From Pseudomonas sp. SLFW (GTDB taxonomy: Bacteria; Pseudomonadota; Gammaproteobacteria; Pseudomonadales; Pseudomonadaceae), in contig NZ_JAAAKW010000003.1 of assembly GCF_009905615.1 (NCBI RefSeq), positions 1 through 64,000 of the forward strand: a stretch of DNA of 64,000 nucleotides. Direction: 5' to 3'. A program made the position numbers and the translations under genes. Position 1 is the first letter of the stretch. Every line of letters begins with the position of its first letter. This document shows positions 45,212 through 54,057 of this stretch, piece by piece. A model generated the notes under the pieces. The model saw nothing but the letters and a program-made list of their open reading frames with translations. It made no database searches and was not told where the DNA came from.

Positions 45212-46687
45212 ATGAATGGAATCCAGAGAACCCCCCAAGGCGCTCAGCCGGTCGCCAGCACGTCGGCGAACACCGTCAACGACACCGACGCAGGGCATGG
45301 CGCGGGGCGGGTTGCCGCGTTGTCTCCGGCGCTGGTGCAAGCGGAAGTCACGCTGATCGCCGATTACCTGAAACAACACGTTTTTTCTGCCCATTACCAG
45401 AATTTGAAAACGGCTCCTCCCGGCGCCAGCCAAGAGGCGCTGGATGACATCAACCAACATAACGAAGGCGTGACCCGGCATAACGCGCAGCTCAACGACA
45501 TCGCCACCAGCCGTGCCCGCGTGTTGCAGCGGGAGGGCGAAACCCTGAGCGACATCGCAGACACCCTGGCCAAGGGCGAGAAGTTCGACCGGCTGGCGAC
45601 CCACACGTCCAGCGCGTTCCGTGCGATTCCCTTCGCCGCCGCCACGGCGTTGCAATACGCCCGCCCCGAGATCAACAAGGGCGACTGGCTGCCGACTCCA
45701 CTCAAACCCCTGACGCCGCTGATTTCCGGGGCGCTGTCGGGGGTCATGGATCAGGTGGGCACCGGGGTGATGAACCGGGTGACCGGCGATAATCAATTCC
45801 TCAAGACCACGCCGGACAAACTGCATGATGCGATGGCGGTCTCCCAGCGGCTGCACGCACCGGGGTTGGTCCGGCAGAGCGTCGACATGGGCGTGGCGAT
45901 TCAGGGCTACACCGCCCGTAACGCAGCGCGTACGGTCATGGCCACCGCGCTGGCGGGGCATCCCAAGGCACAGGGCGCGATGGACACCGCGATCTCTACG
46001 GTCGGTGGACTCGGGGCGAATGCCGTATTCGGCAACCGGTTGCAAGCCACGGAACACCGTGACCATCAGCGCGGTGGGGCCTATGTGTTCGGCCGTAAAG
46101 ACGCCGAGGCCAAGCCGCTGGACGAAGAAACGGAATGGCTCGACGCCTATAAGGGCATCAAGAACGCCAGCTATTCGGGGGCGGCGGTCAATGCCGGCAA
46201 ACGCCTCGCGGGCATGCCTATCGACATCCTGACCGACAGCAGCAAAGCCGTGCGCAGCCTGGTTTCGGCCACCAGCCTGACCCAGAACGGGCTGGCGTTG
46301 GCGGGTGGGTTCGCGGGCGTGGGCAAGTTGCAGGAATTGGCGACCAGAAACCTCAGTAATCCTTATGCCAAGACCGTTGTCAGCCAGTTGACCAACACGG
46401 CTGCATCGGCCGCCGTGTTTGCTGGCTGGACCACCGCAGGCGTGATGACCGACCCAGCCACCAAGGGCGCGGAAGCCTTCCTGCAAAACACCGTCAAGGG
46501 TGCGGCGTCCACGTCAGCTTCTTTCGTTGGCGACAAGACCATGGCGGGCGCCAAAGCCGTGGGCCGTGGTGCTTCCGAAACCGCGTCCACAACCGGCGCG
46601 GCCTTGCGGGCGCAGTACGAGAATCATGTGCGCCGTCGTGAACGGGAGCGGGATGTTGAGGGGGAAGGGGGGATGGAGATGACTTGA
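45212..46687 (+). CDS. hopAA: HopAA1-family type III effector
   Basis: The 491-residue protein starts MNGIQRTPQGAQPVASTSAN behind AGAGGTG; the frame upstream to 45161 lacks a ribosome site. Its sequence closely follows what I recall of P. syringae HopAA1, including INKGDWLPTPLKPLTPLISG, SGVMDQVGTGVMNR, DHQRGGAYVFG and SLTQNGLALAGGFAGVGKLQ. HopAA1 is one of the conserved-effector-locus proteins. The GALR-type motif noted in HopAA1 reads SAFRA (134-138) here, with the Arg kept. The N-terminal 40 residues are Ser/Thr/Ala-rich, fitting a secretion signal. It sits 85 bases behind hrpH and shares its operon. Confidence 0.9.
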   Translation: MNGIQRTPQGAQPVASTSANTVNDTDAGHGAGRVAALSPALVQAEVTLIADYLKQHVFSAHYQNLKTAPPGASQEALDDINQHNEGVTRHNAQLNDIATSRARVLQREGETLSDIADTLAKGEKFDRLATHTSSAFRAIPFAAATALQYARPEINKGDWLPTPLKPLTPLISGALSGVMDQVGTGVMNRVTGDNQFLKTTPDKLHDAMAVSQRLHAPGLVRQSVDMGVAIQGYTARNAARTVMATALAGHPKAQGAMDTAISTVGGLGANAVFGNRLQATEHRDHQRGGAYVFGRKDAEAKPLDEETEWLDAYKGIKNASYSGAAVNAGKRLAGMPIDILTDSSKAVRSLVSATSLTQNGLALAGGFAGVGKLQELATRNLSNPYAKTVVSQLTNTAASAAVFAGWTTAGVMTDPATKGAEAFLQNTVKGAASTSASFVGDKTMAGAKAVGRGASETASTTGAALRAQYENHVRRRERERDVEGEGGMEMT

Positions 46688-46767
46688 GGCGGCTTGAAGT
46701 TTTGAGCCGCGAGTTTTGAGCTGCAAGCTGCAAGAAAAAGCAGGATTGACGCACTTCATGGGCTTTT

Positions 46768-46916
46768 GATTCTGCCCGGAGGGCGTAGGAGTTGGCTTGC
46801 CTACGATCGGCTGCGAAGCAGTCGCAAATTCAGAGCATGCGATCTGTCTGACAGGGTGGAGGTGTTTGGTTCTACTGCCGCTGCGCAGCAGATCGTAGGC
46901 AAGCCAACTCCCACGG
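46768..46916. repeat. REPIN-like repeat B, right copy flanking the effector operon
   Basis: It has the same 149-bp layout as 41488-41636: TGATTCTGCCC, GTAGGAGTTGGCTTGCCTAC on the left and GCAGATCGTAGGCAAGCCAA with CTCCCACGG on the right, in the same orientation. The inner 60 bases diverge. It follows the end of hopAA by 81 bases. Confidence 0.85.
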
Positions 46917-47425
46917 CCCGTAATCAAAAGCGTTGTGCAGCGCTTGTTAGAGTACGCGACGCGTTCAGTGACTATGCGAACTGATGCGTTAGCGTATAGC
47001 GTTAGCCTTTATGGCCTTAGTTCTTTTCCGTCTGCACTTATTTGGCGCATACACATTAGATATCCATAACTCAAAAGTCTGTTAGTACCCCTCAAAACTT
47101 GCACAATCGTGCTTTTATTTAAGCCCACAGAACTAATAGCACACCGCCCACTCGAAGCGTTTAATGGTAGATAGTCTGCCATCGGGCGGATGAAGCTTCG
47201 CAATTGAGGCACCCGCCCGAAATCAGGACTAACCTGAGCAGACGCGGGCGTTCGCCGTTGATACCGACTGTCCAGTCAAACGCCGCTCGCTGGCTGCACA
47301 GGCCATCCATGCAAGTCTGGAAATGTAGACCGTCCTTATTTGAGGGCACCGTTTTATTGTCGAAGACATTCACTGGCCGGGCGATTCGCCCGCCTCGACA
47401 GACATGACACTTGGAGCAATCGGCG
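46917..47425. other. Gene-free, AT-richer spacer
   Basis: About 500 bases right of the effector operon have no convincing gene, tRNA or insertion-sequence remnant. Composition is visibly richer in A/T than the rest (for example around 47040-47120). Short frames lack ribosome sites. A low-GC spacer at the edge of an effector locus is compatible with past insertion, but nothing specific is seen. Confidence 0.6.
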
Positions 47426-48418
47426 ATGAATAAGCAATGGGTTTGGGGCCTGACGGTTTCCGTGCTGGCTTTGGGTGTGTCCACCGCGTATGCGGCGTCC
47501 GATGTGAACACTGGCAAGGCCGTGGCGGAATACGGCTCCGAGAAAGTCGGCCCGAACCGAACGGCCTCTGATGGCAGCGACCATGTCGGAGCGAATGCGA
47601 CCGCGTCCGATGGCGCGGATCACGTGGGCGCCAATGCCACCGCTTCCGACGGTTCTGATCGCGTCGGTGCAAACCGCGTAGCCGCAGATGGTGCTGACCG
47701 CGTAGGTGCCAACCGCGTAGCGGCTGACGGCGCGGATCGTGTCGGTGCGAATCGTGTCGCTGCTGACGGCGCAGACCGAGTCGGTGCAAACCGCGTAGCG
47801 GCTGATGGTGCAGATCGCGTGGGTGCAAACCGCGTAGCTGCTGATGGCGCTGATCGCGTGGGTGCCAATCGCGTAGCGGCTGACGGTGCTGATCATGTGG
47901 GCGCGAATTCCGTTGCTGCTGATGGCGCTGATCGTGTGGGTGCAAACCGCGTAGCTGCTGATGGCGCTGATCGTGTAGGTGCCAATCGCGTAGCGGCTGA
48001 CGGTGCTGATCATGTGGGCGCGAATTCCGTTGCTGCTGATGGCGCTGATCGTGTAGGTGCCAATCGCGTAGCGGCTGATGGCGCTGATCGTGTAGGTGCC
48101 AATCGCGTAGCGGCTGATGGCGCTGATCGTGTAGGTGCCAATCGCGTAGCGGCTGACGGTGCTGATCATGTGGGCGCGAATTCCGTTGCTGCTGATGGCG
48201 CTGATCGTGTAGGTGCCAATCGTGTTGCTGCTGACGGAGCAGATCACGTCGGCGCCAACGCTGTCGCTGCGAACGGCCAGCCTGAACGCGGCCTCGCATC
48301 CGATGGCGCGGACAAGGTCGGCGCGTCCCGCGTGGCGGCTCAGGACGAGAAAAAACTCGACCATATGAACTTCCGCGAAGTGGCCGGTGAGATGGATTAC
48401 GACAAACTTACCCGATGA
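47426..48418 (+). CDS. Exported protein of nineteen tandem 13-residue repeats
   Basis: The 330-residue protein starts MNKQWVWGLTVSVLALGVST with a signal peptide cut near AYA-AS. Residues 35-281 are nineteen units of 13 residues; the consensus is ADGADRVGANRVA, with variants DHVGANSVA and SDGSD. The C-terminus ends DEKKLDHMNFREVAGEMDYD. The even spacing of Gly, Asp, Val and Asn suggests a solenoid or a metal-binding fibre. I recognise no named family with certainty. The TTG-start extension is less likely than the ATG at 47426 behind GGAG. A strong terminator follows. Confidence 0.85.
   Translation: MNKQWVWGLTVSVLALGVSTAYAASDVNTGKAVAEYGSEKVGPNRTASDGSDHVGANATASDGADHVGANATASDGSDRVGANRVAADGADRVGANRVAADGADRVGANRVAADGADRVGANRVAADGADRVGANRVAADGADRVGANRVAADGADHVGANSVAADGADRVGANRVAADGADRVGANRVAADGADHVGANSVAADGADRVGANRVAADGADRVGANRVAADGADRVGANRVAADGADHVGANSVAADGADRVGANRVAADGADHVGANAVAANGQPERGLASDGADKVGASRVAAQDEKKLDHMNFREVAGEMDYDKLTR
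47528..48268 (+). repeat. 39-bp minisatellite (19 units) inside the repeat protein gene
   Basis: Each unit is 39 bp. Units in the 3' half are nearly identical at DNA level: GCTGATCATGTGGGCGCGAA recurs at 47888, 48005 and 48161, that is, 117 and 156 bases apart (3 and 4 units). This shows recent multi-unit duplication. Units in the 5' half are more diverged. Confidence 0.9.
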
Positions 48419-48434
48419 TCCTGACGTAACGTGA

Positions 48435-48470
48435 AAGCCCGCCCTCGATGCATCGAGGGCGGGCTTTTTT
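48435..48470 (+). terminator. Rho-independent terminator of the repeat-protein gene
   Basis: AAGCCCGCCCTCGATG and CATCGAGGGCGGGCTT form a perfect inverted repeat followed by TTTTT. It is 16 bases after the stop codon. Confidence 0.93.
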
Positions 48471-48538
48471 TGCTTCCGCTACTCGCGTGCCCTCCCTCGA
48501 CGGCATAATCGCGCCTTCTTTCAACAGGAGACCGCCCG

Positions 48539-48937
48539 ATGACTGATCGTACGCTGATTGTTCCCGACACCATGACATCCCTCGTTGAACGCGCCGGTTA
48601 CGCCCCTGCTGTGAGCGTCGGCGACACGTTGTACTGCGCCGGACAAGTCGGCAGAACCGCCGACCTCAAGGTGATCGACGACCCGGAACAACAGTTCATC
48701 GCTGCCTGGGACAACCTGCGTCAGGTGCTCGAAGCGGGAGGCTGCACGTTCGAAGACATCGTCGACATGACCACCTACCACGTGAACATGTCGCAGCACA
48801 TGCCGGTGTTTCGTGACGTAAAAAACCGGCTGTTCCCCCGAGGCTTGTGCGCCTGGACCTGCATCGGCGTGAGCGAACTGGCGCACCCCGGCATCCTGGT
48901 GGAAATCAAATGCGTGGCGGTGCGGCGTCGGGCTTGA
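48539..48937 (+). CDS. RidA/YjgF/YER057c/UK114 family protein
   Basis: The 132-residue protein shows the family pattern: VGDTLYCAGQVGRTADLKVI, FIAAWDNLRQVLEAGGCTFE, DIVDMTTYHVNM and PGILVEIKCVAV. RidA proteins deaminate reactive enamines or imines; the key Arg near the C-terminus (usually RxxV in a VARLP-like loop) is not seen here, because this loop reads GLCAWTCIGVSEL. So it may belong to a Rid subgroup without deaminase activity. Monocistronic; starts at 48539 behind AGGAG. Confidence 0.85.
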   Translation: MTDRTLIVPDTMTSLVERAGYAPAVSVGDTLYCAGQVGRTADLKVIDDPEQQFIAAWDNLRQVLEAGGCTFEDIVDMTTYHVNMSQHMPVFRDVKNRLFPRGLCAWTCIGVSELAHPGILVEIKCVAVRRRA

Positions 48938-49040
48938 TCCATGGGCGGTATGACAGCCGGCCGCTCGTGGAGGATGGGCTGAACTAACGTTGCGCCTTCC
49001 GGGTCGGTTTTACATCGCTCATCCATTGCTGGAGTCTGCC

Positions 49041-49727
49041 ATGCAGCCTTATGTCATTTGCCACATGATGTCGTCCCTCGACGGCCACGCGCTCACCGAC
49101 GGCTGGGACCGCGCCTTCAAGAAATCCGCGGGCGACCTCTACGAAACGCTGGCCCAGACCTTCGAATTCGATGCCTGGATCTGCGGTCGCGTGACCATGC
49201 AGGAAATCGCCCACGACGACGGCTATCCGAAAGGCTTGGCGAAGGGTGCGATTCCGCGCACGGATCACTTCGTCGAGCGGAAAGCCGACACCTATGCCAT
49301 TTCCATCGACCCCCACGGCAAAGTGGGCTGGAAGAAGAATGAGGCGCTGGGTTCTCACGTGGTCGAAGTGCTCACCGAAGGTGTCTCGGACGATTACCTC
49401 GCGCACCTGCAATCCGTGGGCGTTTCGTACCTGTTTGCGGGAAAAACCGAAATCGACCTCCAGCACGTGGTGGACGTGTTAAGCAGAGAACTGGGCTGCA
49501 AACGGCTGATCGTCGAAGGTGGGCCCCATGTCAGCGGCTCGTTCGTCAACGCCGGTCTGGTGGACGAAGTGAGCGTGCTGATTCTGCCGCTGGTGGACGG
49601 ACGCGGCGAACACCCCGCGTCATTCGAAGTGACGCCCGACGCCTGGAAACAGCCCGCGCACCTCAAGCTGTCGTCTGCCGAGGTTCAAGAGGGCGGCGCT
49701 GTGTGGCTGCGTTACACCAAGGCCTGA
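49041..49727 (+). CDS. RibD C-terminal-domain (dihydrofolate-reductase-like) protein
   Basis: The 228-residue protein starts MQPYVICHMMSSLDGHALTD. Dihydrofolate-reductase-like motifs are ICGRVTMQEIA, VGWKKNEALGSHVVEVLTEG and KRLIVEGGPHVSGSFVNAGL, VDEVSVLILPLVDGRG. The fold is that of the RibD reductase domain, but stand-alone members reduce various NAD(P)H-dependent substrates. The start is preceded by CTGGAG. It is followed by a convergent LysR. The substrate is unknown. Confidence 0.88.
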   Translation: MQPYVICHMMSSLDGHALTDGWDRAFKKSAGDLYETLAQTFEFDAWICGRVTMQEIAHDDGYPKGLAKGAIPRTDHFVERKADTYAISIDPHGKVGWKKNEALGSHVVEVLTEGVSDDYLAHLQSVGVSYLFAGKTEIDLQHVVDVLSRELGCKRLIVEGGPHVSGSFVNAGLVDEVSVLILPLVDGRGEHPASFEVTPDAWKQPAHLKLSSAEVQEGGAVWLRYTKA

Positions 49728-49732
49728 CAGAA

Positions 49733-50623
49733 TCATCCGGCGAGGCGCGGCTCGATGGCATGCTGGACGGCGCTCTGGACCAGGTCGATGAAGGCGTTGA
49801 GCGCAGGCGAGCGCACGCCCCGTCGCCAGATCAGCCAGATGTTCAAGTAGCGGAAGTCTTCGCTCAGCGGATAAGCCCGGACGCTGGGACTGCCTGGCAT
49901 GCTTTCGAGCATGCTGCGCGGCACCATCGCCACGCCCGCGCCCGCGGTCACACAGGCCAGCATGCCGTGGTAGGACTCCATTTCGAGGATCTTGCCGGGG
50001 GTGGCCATGTCGGCCTTGAACCAGGCTTCGAAGTGGCGGCGGTAGGAGCAGTTCTGACGAAAGCCATAGACCGTCTTGCCGTTCACATCGAGCGCACGGG
50101 TCACGGGATCATGGCTGGCAGCGGTGATCAGCAGCATTTCCTCTTCGAACAACTCGACGCCTTCCAGCTCGGGGTGACGCAGTGGCCCATCGACGAACGC
50201 AGCACTCAGCCGTCCTGACAACACACCGTCGATCATGTCTCCGGAAGGCCCGGTTGAGAGGTCCAGTTCGACCTTCGGGTAGCGCTGGTGAAACGCGGCC
50301 AGCAGGGACGGGATGCGCACGGCCGCCGTACTTTCCATGGAGCCCAGGGAAAACGCGCCCTGAGGCTCGGACCCCGAGGTGGCCTGACGCGCCTCCTCAA
50401 CCAGATCGAGAATGCGCCGGGTGTAGTCGAGAAACGTCCAGCCGGTGGGGGACAGACGCAGGCGCAGTTTTTCGCGAATGAACAGATCGACGCCCAGTTC
50501 CTGTTCCAGTTGCTTGATGCGAGTGGTCAGGTTGGACGGCACACGGTGCAGGCGCTGGGCCGCCGCGGTGATGCTGCCTTCTTCGGCAATGGCCTTGAAC
50601 AGTTCGAGTTGGGTCAGGTCCAT
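49733..50623 (-). CDS. LysR-family regulator, divergent to the aldehyde dehydrogenase
   Basis: The 296-residue protein starts [20 protein letters not shown]. The HTH is [20 protein letters not shown]. The effector domain runs [20 protein letters not shown] to [10 protein letters not shown]. It shares a 160-base promoter region with the aldehyde dehydrogenase, with AT-rich dyads (TTGATAATTATTCATTATCG) as candidate operator sites. Regulation of that gene is inferred. Confidence 0.9.
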   Translation of the reverse strand: MDLTQLELFKAIAEEGSITAAAQRLHRVPSNLTTRIKQLEQELGVDLFIREKLRLRLSPTGWTFLDYTRRILDLVEEARQATSGSEPQGAFSLGSMESTAAVRIPSLLAAFHQRYPKVELDLSTGPSGDMIDGVLSGRLSAAFVDGPLRHPELEGVELFEEEMLLITAASHDPVTRALDVNGKTVYGFRQNCSYRRHFEAWFKADMATPGKILEMESYHGMLACVTAGAGVAMVPRSMLESMPGSPSVRAYPLSEDFRYLNIWLIWRRGVRSPALNAFIDLVQSAVQHAIEPRLAG

Positions 50624-50783
50624 GTGGGTGGTCAACCTTTCACGTTTTGAGAATGTATTTTTGATAATTATTCATTATCGAAAATGGTTCGGAGAGCCTA
50701 TCGTGGTCCCAAGACTTCAGCAATGGGTGGCCGTCGGACGGCATTCAGTGTGAAGGTCACACCACCACAGGAGGCATTTACTC

Positions 50784-52175
50784 ATGTCGCAACACGCATC
50801 TTCGTCTCACGCCATTTCGTTGAACCCTGCCACTGGCAAGGTGTTTGCCGAGTATCCGTTCGAACAGGCTGCCGAGCTTGAGCAGTCCCTGAGCCGCGCT
50901 GCCGCTGGCTTCAAAGCCTGGCGCAAGGAGCCGATCAGCGTGCGCGCCGAGCAGTTGCGCAAAATCGCCAAGGTCTTGCGCAAGAACGCCGAGGCACTGG
51001 CGCAGATGATGACCGCCGAAATGGGCAAGCCCATCGCCCAGTCCCGTGGCGAGGTGGAAAAAACCGCTGCCACCTGCGAGTGGTACGCCGAGAACGGCCC
51101 CGCAATGCTGGCCCCGGAAAAGACCCCGGTCGAAAACGACAAAGCGTACATCGATTACCTGCCGCTGGGCCCGATCCTGGCCGTGATGCCGTGGAACTTC
51201 CCGATCTGGCAGGTGATGCGCGGCGCGATCCCGATGATTCTTTCGGGCAATACCTACGTCCTCAAACACGCCCCCAACGTCATGGGTAGCGCGTACCTGT
51301 TGCGTGATGCCTGGGCCGAAGCCGGTCTGCCGGAAGGTGTGTTCGAAGTGATCAACGTCGGCAACGAAGGCGTTTCGAAAGCCATTGCCGATCCACGCAT
51401 TGCCGCGGTTGCCGTCACTGGCAGCGTGCGCGCCGGTGCTGCCATCGCCGCTCAGGCCGGTGCAGCGTTGAAGAAGTGCGTGCTGGAGCTGGGCGGTTCG
51501 GACCCGTTCATCGTGCTGGCGGACGCGGACCTGGACGAGGCCGTGAAGGCCGCGACGATCGGCCGTTATCAGAACAGTGGCCAGATTTGCGTGGCGGCCA
51601 AGCGCATCATCGTCGAAGAAAGCGTGCTGCCCGCATTTACCGAAAAGTTTGTGGCGGCGGTCAAGGCGCTGAAAGTCGGTGATCCGCTGGATGAGGCGAA
51701 TTACGTCGGTCCAATGGCCCGTTACGATCTGCGCGACGAGCTGCATGCCCAAGTGCAGAAAACCCTGAGCGAAGGCGCGACGCTGTTGTTCGGCGGTGAA
51801 AAGGTCACGGGCGAGGGCAATTACTATGCGCCTACGATCCTGTCGAATGTGCGGCCAGGCATGACGTCGTTTACGGAAGAGCTGTTTGGCCCCGTAGCGT
51901 CCTTGATCGTCGCCCGTGATGCTGAGCATGCCGTCGAACTGGCCAACGACAGCGAGTTCGGTCTGGCAGGCAGCGTCTGGACGGCGGACGTCGAAAAGGC
52001 CCGCGACATCGCGGCACGACTGGAAACCGGCGGCGTGTTCATCAATGGCTACACCGCCTCTGACGCCCGGGTGCCCATTGGCGGCGTGAAGAAAAGCGGA
52101 TTCGGCCGGGAGCTGTCGCACTTCGGCATCCGCGAATTCTGCAACGCGCAGACCGTCTGGCTGGATCGTCGTTAA
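50784..52175 (+). CDS. NAD(P)-dependent aldehyde dehydrogenase (succinate-semialdehyde dehydrogenase-like)
   Basis: The 463-residue protein has PWNFPIWQVMRGAIPMILSG, VTGSVRAGAAIAAQAGAALK, the catalytic Glu in LELGGSDPFI, and the catalytic Cys in NSGQICVAAKR. GGVKKSGFGRELSHFGIREF ends the fold. Overall resemblance is to NADP-dependent succinate-semialdehyde dehydrogenases of the short (about 460-residue) class. The exact aldehyde is not proven. Start behind CAGGAGG. A divergent LysR probably regulates it; a terminator follows. Confidence 0.93.
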   Translation: MSQHASSSHAISLNPATGKVFAEYPFEQAAELEQSLSRAAAGFKAWRKEPISVRAEQLRKIAKVLRKNAEALAQMMTAEMGKPIAQSRGEVEKTAATCEWYAENGPAMLAPEKTPVENDKAYIDYLPLGPILAVMPWNFPIWQVMRGAIPMILSGNTYVLKHAPNVMGSAYLLRDAWAEAGLPEGVFEVINVGNEGVSKAIADPRIAAVAVTGSVRAGAAIAAQAGAALKKCVLELGGSDPFIVLADADLDEAVKAATIGRYQNSGQICVAAKRIIVEESVLPAFTEKFVAAVKALKVGDPLDEANYVGPMARYDLRDELHAQVQKTLSEGATLLFGGEKVTGEGNYYAPTILSNVRPGMTSFTEELFGPVASLIVARDAEHAVELANDSEFGLAGSVWTADVEKARDIAARLETGGVFINGYTASDARVPIGGVKKSGFGRELSHFGIREFCNAQTVWLDRR

Positions 52176-52196
52176 TCGGCGTCAGCCGGTAGCACC

Positions 52197-52232
52197 GAAC
52201 CCCGCGCAATCGATGACTGCGCGGGGTTTTTC
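52197..52232 (+). terminator. Rho-independent terminator after the aldehyde dehydrogenase
   Basis: AACCCCGCGCAATCGATGAC and TGCGCGGGGTTTTTCTTTT form a stem (CCCCGCGCA with TGCGCGGGG) followed by a T run. The stem starts 24 bases behind the stop codon. Confidence 0.92.
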
Positions 52233-52413
52233 TTTTGTGTTCTGTGATGGGCACGCCGTGCTGCTACAAAGAGCCATGTGATCCGCAACCTCCCTGCACG
52301 CCGCAGACCTCGTGGGAGACGCCGGAGGTTACGACGGCAGCGAAGCGACTGGCGCAGTTTCAACTGTGGGATCGTGTCGTGTTCCGGTCATTTGCGCTGC
52401 CGCAATCGCCGAC

Positions 52414-53040
52414 CTAAACCGACTTCTTCTGCCGTTCCCGATGCGCCGCTGCTTTGGCGCGGTTGCCGCAGGCGGCCATGCTGCACCAGCGGCGTTTCTT
52501 GCCTCGGGTGTGGTCAACGAACATCAGGGTGCAGGTCGGTCCTTCGCAGCTTTTGACGTCTGAAAAATCCTCAGTGCACAGGAACTCGGCAATCGCCTCT
52601 CCTACGGGCAACAACAAGGATTCCGGCGTGCGCCAGCGCCGTTTCAGGCCAAGGGACAGTTTCCCGTCGAGACCTTCACCGGCTGTGATTTCCGCGTACT
52701 TCTCATCCCGTTCCAGCAAGCGATTCAGCGATCCGAGTTCCGAAGCGGCCGACGGATCAAGGGGCTGCCCTCGGTGCTTGAGCACGAACGCCCGAAACCA
52801 CTCGCGGAGCGATCTTGCTTGCGCGGCGGCGTTGTCCAGCTCGCCCGGCAGCGCGCTTTCACGCAGGGTGTTAAGAACGGATTCGTCGACCCAGCCCGAT
52901 TGGCGCAACCAGTCCAGCCAGTCGTCACCGTCATCGATCCAGTCGACAGGTTCGGTCATCGGCGTGGCGATGGAGTTCAGAAAGTCCAGTGCAGGGGCGT
53001 CTGCGACGAAAATGGCGGGGCCGCGAAGCTTGGAGGTCAT
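52414..53040 (-). CDS. CGNR zinc-finger (ABATE-domain) protein
   Basis: In this 208-residue protein, the N-terminal two-thirds is the stress-induced ABATE domain (VADAPALDFLNSIA, DWLDWLRQSG). The C-terminal zinc knuckle has SCEGPTCTLMFVDHTRGKKR and RRWCSMAACGNRAKAAAHRE, containing four Cys and the CGNR tetrad. Members are probable transcription regulators in many soil bacteria. Start at ATG 53040. It is convergent to the aldehyde dehydrogenase gene. Confidence 0.93.
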   Translation of the reverse strand: MTSKLRGPAIFVADAPALDFLNSIATPMTEPVDWIDDGDDWLDWLRQSGWVDESVLNTLRESALPGELDNAAAQARSLREWFRAFVLKHRGQPLDPSAASELGSLNRLLERDEKYAEITAGEGLDGKLSLGLKRRWRTPESLLLPVGEAIAEFLCTEDFSDVKSCEGPTCTLMFVDHTRGKKRRWCSMAACGNRAKAAAHRERQKKSV

Positions 53041-53145
53041 GAAGGTTCCCTAACGAAGAATCGGCCAATGGTAACCCCTGAAATGCACTTGGCCAAGTTA
53101 CGGTTTCGTGAGTGACACTGCGCACTGACGAATGACCGAAGCCGC

Positions 53146-54057
53146 TCATGGTGAAGACAGGGGCGCCAGCGCATCGCGCAGGCGCGGACTGGCAAAGTCC
53201 AGAAATCGACGGATTTTCAACGGCATGTGACGGTGAGGCGCGTGCAGGATATGAATGGGGAAGGGCGGCAATTCGTATTCTTCGAGGACGATGCGCAAGG
53301 TTCCGGCCTGGATGGCTTCATGGGCCTGGTAATGAAGCAGTCGGGCGAACCCCACACCTTGCACGGCAGCGTCCACCAGCGCGTTGGCCCCCGTGAGGAG
53401 GCGCGGAGCAAAGGCCACCTCAATGGACGCGCCGGTGTCCGGAGCCTGAAAGCGCCAGCCAGCGGTCAACGTCGGACCGTCTGTGGCGATACACGGCATG
53501 TGCTTCAAGTCGAGGGGCGTCTGCGGCACGCCATGTTCGGCGAGCAACTTGGGACTGGCGCAGATCACTCCGCGCACCGCACCGACGCGGGTGGCAATCA
53601 TGCCGCTGTCGGGTAGATGACCGATGCGCACGGCCATATCGATCTGGTCGTCGAGCAAATCGACATTCCGGTCTCGCAGGTCGAGTCTGACGTTGATTTC
53701 GGGAAACAGTCCGAGGAAATCCGCCACCACCGGCAGCACGTGAAGGCGGCCAAACAGCAGCGGGGCGGAGATGACCAGTTCCCCCCGAGGCGCAACGAAT
53801 TCCCCCGCAGCCGTACGTTCCGCTTCGGCGACCTGTTCGAGGATTTTCTTCGCGGCGGCGGCATAAATCACCCCCGCATCGGTCAGGCCGAGTTTGCGCG
53901 TCGTGCGCGTCAGTAATTGCGTTCCCAAATGCTTTTCGAGGTCCCCGATGTTGCGGCTGACCGTCTGGACCGGAATCCGCAAGGCACGAGCGGCAGCGGA
54001 AAAACTCCCGGTTTGGATGGTGCTCAGCAACAGGTTCATCGCTTCGATACGGTCCAC
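53146..54057 (-). CDS. LysR-family regulator, divergent to a VOC gene
   Basis: The 303-residue protein starts MDRIEAMNLLLSTIQTGSFS. The HTH is AAARALRIPVQTVSRNIGDL, and the CrgA/YafC-type effector domain has GELVISAPLLFGRLHVLPVV. It is divergent to the VOC-tautomerase pair, so it likely regulates it or the hydrolase further on. Confidence 0.92.
   Translation of the reverse strand: MDRIEAMNLLLSTIQTGSFSAAARALRIPVQTVSRNIGDLEKHLGTQLLTRTTRKLGLTDAGVIYAAAAKKILEQVAEAERTAAGEFVAPRGELVISAPLLFGRLHVLPVVADFLGLFPEINVRLDLRDRNVDLLDDQIDMAVRIGHLPDSGMIATRVGAVRGVICASPKLLAEHGVPQTPLDLKHMPCIATDGPTLTAGWRFQAPDTGASIEVAFAPRLLTGANALVDAAVQGVGFARLLHYQAHEAIQAGTLRIVLEEYELPPFPIHILHAPHRHMPLKIRRFLDFASPRLRDALAPLSSP

Noticed and set aside
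46917..47425. tRNA gene marking the edge of the pathogenicity island
   Set aside because: No cloverleaf or CCA-end sequence could be found by eye on either strand.
47620..47868. Minus-strand Ala/Thr/Ser repeat frame opposite the 13-residue-repeat protein
   Set aside because: It is the mirror of the minisatellite; the plus frame has a signal peptide, ribosome site and terminator.
47528..48268. CRISPR array
   Set aside because: The regular 39-bp repeat has no spacers; it is a coding tandem repeat.
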